NCBI GenBank assembly: GCA_050251775.1
Contig: JBFWMD010000003.1
Location: 1-64,000 of the forward strand
Length of the DNA: 64,000 nt
DNA from: Paucidesulfovibrio sp050251775
GTDB lineage: Bacteria > Desulfobacterota > Desulfovibrionia > Desulfovibrionales > Desulfovibrionaceae
Reading direction: 5' to 3'
The notes below the pieces were generated by a model. The model was given only the letters and a program-made list of their open reading frames with translations, did no database searches and was not told the origin of the DNA. The translations under genes and the position numbers were made by a program. Below are positions 53,019 through 62,800 of the stretch, one piece after another. Numbering within the stretch: the first letter of the stretch is position 1; every line of letters starts with the position of its first letter.

Positions 53019-55176
53019 TTTTTTTCCCTGTAGCGCTAATGGTTTTATCCAAACGCAGGATGCAACCGACCTCTGTGCCCACACCCGGCTCGCTGTCGAT
53101 GCACAGGTTGCCGTCCATGAGCCGCACAAGGCGAATCACCATGGAAAGCCCCAGCCCCGCACCCTCATAATGCCTCCGGTAGGAGACTTCCCCCGGTGCG
53201 AATACCTGGAGCAGGTTGTCCACGGTTTCCTTCCCCATGCCCGCCCCCGTATCTCCAACGATCAACAACAAGGTAATTCCGTTCCTGTTGGCACTGTGCA
53301 GAGCCTCCACCCAGACCCACACCTCGCCATGCGCGTCGGTGAACTTTACCGCGTTGCCCAAAAGGTTCAGCAAAATCTGCCGCAGCCGCGTGGCGTCGCC
53401 GGTCAGGGTTTCGGGAACATTCTCATGACAACGGACGCTGAAGCGCAGTTTTTTTTCCTCGGCGGGGAGGTCAAACAGCACCCGGATGGAATCCAGCACC
53501 GCACGCGGATCAAAGAGCTCCGAAGCCAGCACCAGCCGGCCTGACTCGATGCTCGAAAGATCCAGGATATCGCTGAGCAGGCTTGTAAGACGACGGGTCG
53601 AGCCGATGGCCTTGTCCACATACATTTTCTGGTCGTCGTCCATCTCCGTGGTCTGGAGAATCTGCAGCATTCCCTGAATCCCGTTCAGCGGAGTGCGCAG
53701 TTCGTGGCTCATGTTGGCCAGAAATTCGCTTTTTGCCTCGTTGGCGGTCTCGGCCGACTCCTTGGCACGGATGAGTTCCTGTTCCGCCCGCTTGCTTTCC
53801 GTAATGTTTTCCACCTGCGAAAGCATGGAGACAACGTTGTTCTCCTGGTCGCGCATCACCGAATTGTACCAGCGGCAGTACAGGACCGTACCGTCTTTGG
53901 CGTAATTCCTGTTCTCACAGACGTTCTGGCTCATTTCTCCTTTCAAAAGCTGCTCGGTTTTTTCCCAAGCCATGGACAGGTCGTCCTCGTGGACGAATTT
54001 CCACTCATCCGGACGCCGTCCCAGCACCTCCTCCATGCGCCAGCCGAAAATAGCCTCGGCCCGAGGCGACCAGTCCGACACCCTGCCCCGACTGTTCCAT
54101 TCCACCACGGCCAGGGGAGAGTTATGCACATGGAAGGTAATTCGCTCCAGAGCGGCACTGAGTTTTTGTTCGTTGCGGCGCAACGACGTTTCCGCTTCCT
54201 TGAGTTTTTGGTAATCCTTCCGGATGGTCAGGGTCTGGCGGCGAACCGTGGCCCGGAGCGAGCGCAGCAGGAGCCAAACGCCCACTCCGCCCATGAACAC
54301 CAGCATCCCCCCGACCACAAGCAGACGGTAGCTGTGTTCGCTGATGTGGACGTAGCCCGCCTCGGGATACACCCACTGCCGGAAAATCTTCTGATGCAAC
54401 GGTTCCGGGATTTCCGCCACGGCCTTTTCCAAAATACCGCCCAATACCGCGTCGGCTTTGGAGCACGCGGCGGATAGATAATTCATGTAGCCGCTCTTGC
54501 CCACGATCCTCAGTCCCGTCAGGCCCTCGGATTCGATGTAAAACGACGCATAGGCCTGGTTTACGACCATGGCGTCCACCTGCCCTGTGGAGACCTGCCG
54601 GAGCCCGGAAAGGTTGTCCGGAACTTCCCGGATCCGGATCTCCGGATAGTTCTCCCGCAGGTAGTCGTTCACCGCGTACATCGCCACCGTGCTGACTGTC
54701 TTGCCTTGTAGATCCCTGATCCCCTGAATGGGAGAGGAGACCCGGGCCACGATGTTGTATGGAATCTTCACAAACGGCTTTGTAAATTGAAGATATTCCT
54801 TTCTGCTTTCCGTTTCCGCGATGCCCACGATAATGAACCCGCTGTGGGTCCTGGAATAATCCAGAAGATCGCCCCAGGTACTGAAATTGCGAAACCGTAT
54901 TTCCACGCCCATGTTGCGCTCAATTTCATGGAAATAATCCACCATCATCCCAACATAGTGGCCATCGTCATCTGAAAATGCATTGGGCGGAGCCTGATAG
55001 CCGAAGAGGACCTCGATGTCCTCGTTGTGACTCCGCAGCCAGGCCTGTTCCTCCTTGCTGTAGTTTGGAAGCCCGGGACCGCCCTCGAAGTACAGCAGAG
55101 CCACGACCAGAAGCCCCGCTCCCACCAGTGACAGCAGGAGCAGAACAAAGGTTATCTGCTTCATGTTCTTCAGCAC
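52978..55176 (-). CDS. Sensor histidine kinase with periplasmic solute-binding domain and PAS
   Basis: The 732-residue protein has an N-terminal membrane segment, then a periplasmic SBP_bac_3-like domain (residues 45-265: LFGYQAPPNAFSDDDGHYVGMMVDYF, LQGKTVSTVAMYAV). A second membrane segment is near 285-305, then a PAS domain (355-470), HisKA with MSHELRTPLNG and HATPase (GDTGAGM, GAGLGLSM). This resembles EvgS/BvgS-type sensors, in which the binding domain detects a small molecule. The C-terminal receiver usual in such hybrids is absent, and a separate receiver gene overlaps the end, so the hybrid appears split. Confidence 0.9.
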   Translation of the reverse strand: MLKNMKQITFVLLLLSLVGAGLLVVALLYFEGGPGLPNYSKEEQAWLRSHNEDIEVLFGYQAPPNAFSDDDGHYVGMMVDYFHEIERNMGVEIRFRNFSTWGDLLDYSRTHSGFIIVGIAETESRKEYLQFTKPFVKIPYNIVARVSSPIQGIRDLQGKTVSTVAMYAVNDYLRENYPEIRIREVPDNLSGLRQVSTGQVDAMVVNQAYASFYIESEGLTGLRIVGKSGYMNYLSAACSKADAVLGGILEKAVAEIPEPLHQKIFRQWVYPEAGYVHISEHSYRLLVVGGMLVFMGGVGVWLLLRSLRATVRRQTLTIRKDYQKLKEAETSLRRNEQKLSAALERITFHVHNSPLAVVEWNSRGRVSDWSPRAEAIFGWRMEEVLGRRPDEWKFVHEDDLSMAWEKTEQLLKGEMSQNVCENRNYAKDGTVLYCRWYNSVMRDQENNVVSMLSQVENITESKRAEQELIRAKESAETANEAKSEFLANMSHELRTPLNGIQGMLQILQTTEMDDDQKMYVDKAIGSTRRLTSLLSDILDLSSIESGRLVLASELFDPRAVLDSIRVLFDLPAEEKKLRFSVRCHENVPETLTGDATRLRQILLNLLGNAVKFTDAHGEVWVWVEALHSANRNGITLLLIVGDTGAGMGKETVDNLLQVFAPGEVSYRRHYEGAGLGLSMVIRLVRLMDGNLCIDSEPGVGTEVGCILRLDKTISATGKKNGNEENARVVGRR

Positions 55177-55387
55177 GCGTCCGTCTCCCTGACCCTTGAT
55201 CCGCCCGGAATCCTCCCCCCGATGCCATTGCTCTTTCTTTCAGAATCCTTCCCAGTATAGCTTTAATTCACTGTCAATTCAACAACGGCTGTTGTTTTCT
55301 CTTCTTCTCGATGTCACGTGGCTGCCCCCTTCCGCGACCCGCCAGCCTCCATTCCTGCCCCTTGGCCGCACTTCCCTGGACCGCAAA

Positions 55388-55427
55388 ACAATAACGCGGC
55401 GTCCGAAATGATTCCGGACGCCGCGTT
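55388..55427 (-). terminator. Terminator after the SLOG-like gene
   Basis: AACGCGGCGTCCG and CGGACGCCGCGTT (55393-55405, 55415-55427) form a 13-base stem. On the minus strand it is followed by ATTGTTTTG. Confidence 0.8.
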
Positions 55428-55469
55428 GAGTCGGTTTATGCGGTCCGAATCCGGACCGAGTTCACCAGC

Positions 55470-56021
55470 TTATTGAAAGGAACGGGCAAAGAGGTCGGCA
55501 ATGGCCTTTCTGCCGTTCTCCTCCAGGAAGCGGGTTCCCATTCCCGCGAAGTGCGCATGGCTGATAACCGGATCAAGCACTTCCACCCACTTCTCTTCCT
55601 TCCAGCTGAACCACTGGTCCTTGGACTGACTGAAGACAAACAGGGGTTTGTTGCAGATCTTGGCATATTCCGCGCCCCAGCCCGTGCCGCCCTTGACCGT
55701 GCCGTCGTCCTGGACCGTGCCGATGACAAAGATCTCATGCCCGGCCTCGACCTGATACATGATGGTCTGGAGCACCTTGCGCATCAGCGTGGCGTTGGTG
55801 AACTTGCGGTTCAGGAGCTTGGAGACATAGGAAAGACTCACATCCTTGCGGACCAGTTCTTCCTGGGTCAAAACACGCAGGCCGCGCGTATGCTCAATCT
55901 TGTGCCCCTCAAAGGTGAAATTGACTTCTTCGACACCGTATTTTTCGGCCATGCGGCCGAATTCGGCTTCCGCACCCTGGGCGCCGCCGCTGTAAAGAGT
56001 GCTGTTCATGGCTTGGGTCAT
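55470..56021 (-). CDS. SLOG-superfamily-like protein of unknown function
   Basis: The 183-residue protein begins NSTLYSGGAQGAEAEFGRMAEKYG, which resembles the SGGAxGAD nucleotide-binding turn of SLOG/YpsA and molybdenum-carrier Rossmann proteins. It continues with FVIGTVQDDGTVKGGTGWGAEYAK, typical of the second half of such folds. SLOG proteins bind nucleotide-derived signals. ATG 56021 follows AAGGAG by a good spacing. It is followed by a terminator and lies next to a LysR regulator on the same strand, 57 bases apart. Confidence 0.72.
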   Translation of the reverse strand: MTQAMNSTLYSGGAQGAEAEFGRMAEKYGVEEVNFTFEGHKIEHTRGLRVLTQEELVRKDVSLSYVSKLLNRKFTNATLMRKVLQTIMYQVEAGHEIFVIGTVQDDGTVKGGTGWGAEYAKICNKPLFVFSQSKDQWFSWKEEKWVEVLDPVISHAHFAGMGTRFLEENGRKAIADLFARSFQ

Positions 56022-56077
56022 GGACTCTCCTTGGTCGTTTGAGCTTGAAAGAAAGGCGGGACCTCCCGCTATAATTT

Positions 56078-57067
56078 TCATAATGCCCTGCCTTGGCCCG
56101 CAAGGCAATGCCCGAGGGCTCCCCGGCGCGCGGAAACACCTTCCGGACCTGTTTTTTGGGCTTGGCCCGCCTTGCCAAAACTTTCCTCCAGCAGCGCGGC
56201 CAGCAGCGCGGCAGCCGGACTCGTCCCCCCCGGGACAGCCTGATGCAGGGTCACGGCAGTGTCCGCAATGTCCGGCAGGCCGTCCTCCTCGCCCAGCCGG
56301 CGACAACCGGGCGCTGACAGACAACCTGGCATGGGCGTGACACCCAGTCCGGCGCGGACCGCGGCCAGTGCTCCGGAAAGACTTGGGCTGGAAAAGGCCG
56401 CGCGCCAGGAAATCCCCGCCCTGTCCAGGGCGGCTTCCGCTGCAGCGCGGTAGGGGCAGCCTTTTTGAAACACGGCCAGCGGCAGCGGCCGCTTGAGCTG
56501 GGTCTCGAATCCCCTGCCCACGACCCAGACCAGGGGAGCCCGGAGTATTTGCCTGCCCCCGGCGGCCACCCGTTGCTCCACATCCGTGCCCGAGGCCAGC
56601 GTCAAATCCAGCTTTCCGGTTTGCAAATCCTCCAGCAGCCGGGGGGAGGTATCGCAATGCAACTCCACCAGGACACGGGGATGCGCTCCGGCAAACCGGA
56701 CCAACGCCTCGGTCAGGGATTGTCCCGCATAATCCTCGGGCGCGCCGAGCCGCACGGTTCCGGACAGGTCCGGCCCCACCAGCACGGACAAAGCCTCGTC
56801 ATGCAGTTCCAGCATTCTGCGCGCATAGCCCAGCAGCAGTTCCCCGGACTCGGTCAGCCGCACCCCCCGCTTTTCCCGGAGGAACAGTTCCCTGCCCAAC
56901 TCGGTTTCCAGTTTCTTGATCTGCATGCTCACGGCGGCCTGCGTCCGGTGGACAATGCGGCCCGCAGCCGTGAATCCGCCCTGTTCCGATGCGGCCACAA
57001 AGGTCCGCAGATAGTCCAGTGGTAACCCGTTCAGTGTTGATCCATCATTCATGCTTATGTATCTCAT
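56078..57067 (-). CDS. LysR-family transcriptional regulator
   Basis: The 329-residue protein has an N-terminal LysR HTH (FVAASEQGGFTAAGRIVHRTQAAVSMQIKKLE) and a periplasmic-binding-like effector domain. The C-terminal 60 residues are an uneven Ala/Gly-rich tail. It is divergent from the AhpD-like gene across 206 bases, which contain an ATCAATTGAT palindrome, so it probably controls that gene. ATG 57067 or the in-frame ATG 57052 may be the start; neither has a strong ribosome binding site. Confidence 0.9.
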   Translation of the reverse strand: MRYISMNDGSTLNGLPLDYLRTFVAASEQGGFTAAGRIVHRTQAAVSMQIKKLETELGRELFLREKRGVRLTESGELLLGYARRMLELHDEALSVLVGPDLSGTVRLGAPEDYAGQSLTEALVRFAGAHPRVLVELHCDTSPRLLEDLQTGKLDLTLASGTDVEQRVAAGGRQILRAPLVWVVGRGFETQLKRPLPLAVFQKGCPYRAAAEAALDRAGISWRAAFSSPSLSGALAAVRAGLGVTPMPGCLSAPGCRRLGEEDGLPDIADTAVTLHQAVPGGTSPAAALLAALLEESFGKAGQAQKTGPEGVSARRGALGHCLAGQGRAL

Positions 57068-57087
57068 AAAATGAATTCGTTTGTCTA

Positions 57088-57097
57088 ATCAATTGAT
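57088..57097. promoter_or_regulatory. Candidate LysR-type operator
   Basis: ATCAATTGAT is a perfect palindrome, 21 bases from the LysR start and about 177 bases before the AhpD-like gene. LysR regulators often bind T-N11-A sites with this symmetry near their own gene. Inferred from position. Confidence 0.35.
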
Positions 57098-57273
57098 GGC
57101 TGGCATTTTCATCCCGCAGCCCCTGAAGCCTGCGGGTTTGGCCTCGCGGCTTCTGCCCGTCACGCCTTGTGCCCCTGGTTTGCGGAACCACAGAGCATCT
57201 CCCCGGTCGCAGTGCCGTTTCGCTGGCATTGTCTCGAACATGAAATTGAACTCGTAAAATCAAGGAGTAGAAA

Positions 57274-57618
57274 ATGTCTGAATCTCAGCAGCAAATTTTT
57301 ATGCAAACTCACGAGAATTTCTTGACCTACACGAAACACCAACCCGAGATTGGAACAGCTTCCAACGAACTGGCGGCCGAGGTTTACAAGGACGGATTGT
57401 TGCGGGGTCGGGACAAGCGGCTCATGGCGCTCTGCGGCGCGCTTATTTCCGGATGCCGCGCCTGCATTCTCTTCCAGACGCACCAGGCCCTGGAACTGGG
57501 GGTCAGCGCGGAGGAAATACTGGAAGCCTGCGGCGTGGCCATCAGCCTTGGTGGAACCATGGCCGCCGGGGAAACCTGCCGGGTCGTGGCCTTGCTGCGC
57601 GAACGCGGAAGATTGTAG
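57274..57618 (+). CDS. AhpD-like carboxymuconolactone decarboxylase family protein
   Basis: The 114-residue protein has the AhpD/CMD fold with the redox motif CRAC and a downstream His (CILFQTHQALELGVSAEEILEACG). Members are either decarboxylases or peroxidase-linked thiol reductases; the CxxC favours the latter. Start ATG 57274 follows AAGGAG. It is divergent from the LysR regulator, suggesting control by it, perhaps under oxidative stress. Confidence 0.9.
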   Translation: MSESQQQIFMQTHENFLTYTKHQPEIGTASNELAAEVYKDGLLRGRDKRLMALCGALISGCRACILFQTHQALELGVSAEEILEACGVAISLGGTMAAGETCRVVALLRERGRL

Positions 57619-57647
57619 GCGCGAGGCAGCGGCATTGTCCGATTGCA

Positions 57648-57696
57648 GCGTATACCCGCCCGGGATCCGCCTGTGGGATCACGGGCGGGTATACGC
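57648..57696 (+). terminator. Long hairpin after the AhpD-like gene
   Basis: GCGTATACCCGCCCG and CGGGCGGGTATACGC (57648-57662, 57682-57696) form a 15-base stem, with GATCC/GGATC also paired inside. A T run is lacking, so termination is possible but not certain. Confidence 0.5.
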
Positions 57697-57839
57697 TTGC
57701 CCCGGGTGGGCGTTTATTCGCCGTCGAAGGGGGAGTGTTTGCACGCCCTCGGGGAATGTCTGCCCCCCCTCTCCCTTTGAACGGTCCACAGCTGAACTCA
57801 AATACTTTGCAGCGCCCAGTGCCTGGGATATGCAAGGTC

Positions 57840-58301
57840 ATGACTCCTTTTCCGCACCCCGCCCTTTTGAGACCGGACTTCGCGTCTTCGCCGCCGCATT
57901 GCTGCAAGCCCCGCCCTGCGGCAAGGCGCACACCCGCCCGTGCTCCGGAGACCGGGGACCAGGAAGCGCTCCAACCAGGCCGCCTGCTGGTCTGCCGGAT
58001 CTGCGGACAACCTGTGACCCGGCCTGAGGCGCGCACCACGGTCAACGGCAAGCATCTCCATGTCTTCTGCAACCCCCTCGGCGTGGTCTATGAACTGGCC
58101 TGCTTTGCCTTTGCCTCGGGCCTTACACCCCAGGGCGGCGTGCATCACGAATTCAGCTGGTTTCCCGGACACTCCTGGCAGATCGTCAACTGCGCCCGCT
58201 GCGGGGAGCACCTGGGCTGGTGCTTCCTGCCCCGCTCCTGTGCAGGGTTTTACGGGCTGCTGCCCGCCCGTCTGCGTGAAGTCGATTCCCGAGCTCTGTA
58301 G
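57840..58301 (+). CDS. CULT-domain (cereblon-type) zinc protein
   Basis: The 153-residue protein has a basic Pro/Arg-rich N-terminus followed by a domain from about residue 45: LLVCRICGQPVT with CxxC, NGKHLHVFCNPLGVVYELACF, FSWFPGHSWQIVNCARCGEHLGWCF and FYGLL. This is the CULT pattern: two CxxC zinc pairs and the Trp residues of the thalidomide-binding cage. Bacterial CULT proteins bind cyclic imides and related small molecules; their function is poorly known. The start at ATG 57840 is chosen from the frame, but its ribosome binding site is weak. Confidence 0.82.
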   Translation: MTPFPHPALLRPDFASSPPHCCKPRPAARRTPARAPETGDQEALQPGRLLVCRICGQPVTRPEARTTVNGKHLHVFCNPLGVVYELACFAFASGLTPQGGVHHEFSWFPGHSWQIVNCARCGEHLGWCFLPRSCAGFYGLLPARLREVDSRAL

Positions 58302-58397
58302 CGCCTTGCATCCCATGGTTTTGATTAGCAGGCTATATTTCATGTGGTTGATCTTTTGTTGGCAGCGTGCTCGCCCGGTCTTCGGTTTATTCTTTTC

Positions 58398-58411
58398 CGA
58401 ACACATGTTCT
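58398..58411 (+). promoter_or_regulatory. SOS-box-like site before the TPR-PG-binding gene
   Basis: CGAACACATGTTCT matches the CGAACRNRYGTTYG LexA site of Gram-positive bacteria at 13 of 14 positions. It is about 94 bases upstream of GTG 58505. LexA sites in this bacterial group may differ, so this may be chance. Confidence 0.2.
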
Positions 58412-58504
58412 CTCCCGCGCATGCATTGACGCAGTTCGCTCCTCCCAGGTATGCAAAACAATCACCCTGGAATCTTGCATGCGCTCTCAGCAAGGAGGCT
58501 TACC

Positions 58505-59785
58505 GTGCCACATCGCCATTTGCTCCCCCTCTACCTGCTTTTGCTTCTGGTTATTTTAACCATGCAGGCTCCGCTTTTTTGCTCGGACGCCGCGGCACAG
58601 ACTTCCACGGTTTCCGAGGACGCGATGACCAAGGCAAAAACCTTGCGTAACCAGGGATACGCTCTGATGCGCGAGGGCCGCACCGCGGATGCCCTGGATG
58701 CCTATCGCGACAGTCTGCAATTCGAGGACGACGAGACTGTGAAATCCATCGTCCGCAAACTGGAGACGCAACTTGCCAAGGAGCAGTCCATCCCAGCTCT
58801 GCCCACTGCAACGGGTGCTGCTCCGCCCCAGATGCAGGCCGCTCCTTCGGGCCCTGTCGGCGCCTCTCTTGCCTCCGGTTCCACGGGCGACAATACGGAT
58901 CAGGCCCGGCAGCTGCGGCAGCAGGCCTTTGCGCTTTCCTCCCAGGGGCGCACCGCTGAGGCGGCCGAACTCTACCGTCAAAGCCTGCAATATGAGGATT
59001 CGCCCCAGGTCCGCATGATTCTTAGCCGCATGGAGCAGGCCGAAACTCGCAAGGCGGAACAGGAAACCCGGATAAGGCAGCGGCAAGCCCTTGCACAGCG
59101 GCATGCGCCCGGCATGACCACCGCGCAAATCCGCGACGCCCAGTGGGGTCTGGCCGCGCTCGGCTACGATCCGGGTCCGGCGGACGGCATCATGGGCGAA
59201 AAGAGCGTGGCCGCGCTGCTCCAATTCCAGGCGGACCGGGGCCTGGCCCAGGACGGCATGCTCAATGTTTCCGACGCGGCCAAAATTCAGGACGCGACAG
59301 CGGCAGCGGCCGCCCCTGAACCTGTGCCTGCCCAGAGTCCGCTGGCAACGCAGGGATCCATCACTTCCATTGGAGGCACGGATTCAGCTGCTGGTTCAAC
59401 CACTGACGCGGCCTCTCCTGCCGCGCCTTCCCAGAACACAGGACTGGTTCCTTCGGTCAGCACTTCGCAAACCACCTCCTCTCCCGCACCCGCAACCCCC
59501 TCTCTTTCCTCCTCTCCCGCGACTGCGGCCTCTGGGAGCGTTGCCATTCCCTCGGACTGCGAACAGGCCGAAGCCGCTCTGACCTCGGAAATCGAACGGA
59601 TCATGTCCCAGTCCGAGAGCGTGGGCAGTTGCACCACGTCCAAGGAATACCAACGCGTCATGCGTGAATCCGCAGCTCTGATGCGCCGTTGCCCGCAGTT
59701 GGACACCGCAGACGGCGCACAGGCCCGCGAGTACGACCATGTGGCGCAGGAGACGCAGATGACCATCGACGCCAGTTGCCCTTAG
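58505..59785 (+). CDS. Exported TPR and peptidoglycan-binding-like protein
   Basis: The 426-residue protein starts at GTG 58505 after AAGGAGG (58493-58499). A signal peptide follows (MPHRHLLPLYLLLLLVILT..., cleavage near AAAQ). There are two TPR-like pairs (AKTLRNQGYALMREGRTADALDAYRDSL and QQAFALSSQGRTAEAAELYRQSL). A PG_binding_1-like unit follows (AQWGLAALGYDPGPADGIMGEKSVAALLQFQ), then a long Ser/Thr/Pro/Ala linker and a Cys-containing C-terminal domain. It is 59 bases from the next gene on the same strand, so the two may work together in the cell envelope. Confidence 0.82.
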   Translation: MPHRHLLPLYLLLLLVILTMQAPLFCSDAAAQTSTVSEDAMTKAKTLRNQGYALMREGRTADALDAYRDSLQFEDDETVKSIVRKLETQLAKEQSIPALPTATGAAPPQMQAAPSGPVGASLASGSTGDNTDQARQLRQQAFALSSQGRTAEAAELYRQSLQYEDSPQVRMILSRMEQAETRKAEQETRIRQRQALAQRHAPGMTTAQIRDAQWGLAALGYDPGPADGIMGEKSVAALLQFQADRGLAQDGMLNVSDAAKIQDATAAAAAPEPVPAQSPLATQGSITSIGGTDSAAGSTTDAASPAAPSQNTGLVPSVSTSQTTSSPAPATPSLSSSPATAASGSVAIPSDCEQAEAALTSEIERIMSQSESVGSCTTSKEYQRVMRESAALMRRCPQLDTADGAQAREYDHVAQETQMTIDASCP

Positions 59786-59844
59786 TCCGCCCAGATTGAG
59801 GCTCTGGCGGACCAGACCGGTCCAACGTTTAACGAGGAGGAGTC

Positions 59845-62800
59845 ATGTTCCGGCCCGCGCCTGGAAAGCGAACTTCCTTTTGCGTTCTGATCTGTACCGT
59901 TTTGCTTGTCTTTTTCAGCTCGGTGTCCCCTGCCCAGGACACGGTTCTGCGGCGGGGCGATTCCACGTTCTCGCGCGACGTGATGCTGGCGGACGCAGCC
60001 AAATATCTTCAACTCAGCACGGACGGCGTTGACCAGACCATCAAGTTCTGGACATCCTTCCAAAAGAGCCTTCCGGAAAGCGCGGACCAGTTCAAAAACG
60101 CCCTGACCATCCTGGTGCTCGTGGACACCATGATCAGCGGACCTTCCGATCCGCAGCGCTACCAAAAGGCGCTGAAAACGGTCATTGATTTCGGTGCGGG
60201 CACTTTTGCCACGGCCTATGAGAACGCGGGCTACATGCCCCTGGCCACGGTGAACACACTGTTCACCCTCTACAACGAATCTCTGCTTTTTTTCCGCGAC
60301 CGAGTGTTTCTGCCCGGTCTGGCCGACCAGTACTACGATGTTTACAAGAGCCACCGCCTGGGCAGCGGACTTGCCGAACACGAGACCGCCTGGAGCCTGA
60401 CCAAAATTCCCGAGCCCGTGGTGGCGGACGTGGCCCTGAACGTGGTGCTCAAGGAACACGGCGTGCAGCCGGGCCTGTATGAGGGACTCAAGTTCGACAA
60501 GGAACACCTGGCCAAAGCCGCCCGCAGTGCCAGCGGCAAGGCCGCCGGAAGGACCATTGTCGTCGATGCCCGACCAGGGAACACGTTTTCCGGCCATGCG
60601 TTCCTGATCAACCGCGACATCAGCCAACGCATCGAAATCATAGCTGGATTTGTCCAGGGATATGAAAGCCAGATTCTGTCGATCATGAACACCCTCTCCT
60701 CCCGCGACCTGGAGCAGCGCAAGGATGCGGACAAGACCGGCTACAAACCGCTTTCCGCATCGGACGACAAGGCCGTGGAGGCGGAAGTCCGTTTGCTGTT
60801 CGAACGCCTGAAGACCATGGACATGGGGGAAAAGCTGCGGCAGGAGGCGATGAACCACATCGGCAACACCTACCGGGTGCGCTATGAGCAGGAGCAGGCC
60901 GAACGCGTGCTTCGTGAACGGGCCACCGTGGCCCGCAAGGTGCTCGCCGACCAGGCCGCGAAGCTGCGCGCGTTTTCTCGGGTCCGGCTGATCACGGTGC
61001 GCGGCCCGGGTCCGGACGGAACACCCGTGCCTTTGGAAGAGGCCGCCCTGTTCGTGGACGGCAAGCTTTGCCTCAGCAAGACCAACGGGGGCTTGCCCTG
61101 CTCCACGAACCGCATCGGCCTGGCCGCCCTGCACCTGCCGCCGGGCGGGCACGACGTGCAGGCGCGAGCGCCAGGTTACAAGCCCGCCGAAGTCCGCGTT
61201 TTTTCCGACACGCCGGACAGTCTGAACACCTCACCCGATGAATATGAACTGCTTCTGGAGCCGGACCAGCCCCGCGACTTCGCAGTGCGGGTCACGTCCG
61301 GGGAGGACGGACCGCCCCTGTCCGGAGCGCGGCTGACGTTGCTTCTGCCCGGGGGCGGGCAAATGCCCGCCGTGACGGATGCCACGGGTCTGGCCCTGTT
61401 TCAATCCGTTCCCCCCGCTGGTCCCTACCGCATCTCCGCACAGGCCGAAGCCCATACTTCAGGCGATTTTTCCCAACTATCATTGGACGAAGACCCGACC
61501 ACTCTTTCCCTGGAACCCTACCGAACCACGGTCACTGTTCAGTGCCTCGACCTGGACGGCCGGCCCTTGCCCGGCGCAACGGTGCGTCTCGGAGATCATG
61601 AATTGACCGCGGACGCCCAGGGACAGGTTATGTTCGAAAACATGCGCCCCTCACCCGTCGGGGGGTACGCGCTCACGGGCACGGCCCAGGGGCTTCCCCC
61701 GGTTGGCCGGACCCTGGAAATCCGCCCTGTTTCCGACGGCGGGGCATTGCATGTGGAACTCCCCTTCAAGGTGCTCACGGGCATACTCGTGGTGGTCCGC
61801 GACGCTGATAAGCGTCTTGTTCCCAATGCCGAGGTGGTTGTGGACGGTGCGGACGGACCCTCCCGCCACCGCACCGACGCCAACGGATACGTGCGTTTGC
61901 AGGACGTGGGCCTGGGCGGCCACTACCTGCGTGCGGAAGCACCTGGATTCCCCCCCACCCCCGATCAGGAAGTGCTTGTGAGCGTGGAACAGCCCATGCA
62001 CAAGGTCCGGTTGGAGCTGCGCACCGGCCTGGAGGTGAAAATTCTTGTGCTTGGCCCGGACGGGTCTCCTGTTACCGGAGCCAAAGTAACCCTGGACAAC
62101 GGCAAGGAACGTTCCGCCCCCTCCGGGTCTGTCGTGTTCGAGGCTGTGGAGCCGGGCAAACACGTGTTCATCGCCAGCACAGACCTGGGACAAGGCCGTC
62201 TCGAATGCGACATCCCCGCATCCGGGCCGGTTCCGACCCTGCAATTGCGTCTGCAACCCCAGGGCGGCTCCCTCCTGGTCCAAGTGCGCTCCCAGGACGG
62301 TCGTCCCCTGGCCGGAGCCACGGTGGTTCTGCTCAAAAACAGCAAACCGTACGGGCAAAAGTCCGGAAGCGATTGCCTTTTCGAAAATCTGCCAGAAGGC
62401 TACTACAATGCGGAAGTTTCCCTGAACGGCTATTCTCCGGCCAACAGCGATTCCGTGCTGATAAACACGGTTTCCCCGCGTCGGACCATTGCCTTTCGGC
62501 TGACCCAAGAACCAGACCCGGTGGCCGCGCGTGGAACCCTTCGCCATATGCTCAAGGACAAGGTGGAAGGCAATACCTACCAGTACAGCGGCATCGCACT
62601 GGACATCCCTGGCGGCCCCTCCCGCAAGATCGCTTTTTCACAGGAGACGAAAGCTTCCGTACTCTCCGCTTTTTGCGCCACTGTGAACGGCGTGCCCGCC
62701 GCCAAGCAGCGCATGCCCCATGTGGGTTCCACAGCAGGACAGACGTACGACCTTTCCGGTCGCCTGATCTGCGACGGAAAGGCCCAGGGCGGCGTCACCT

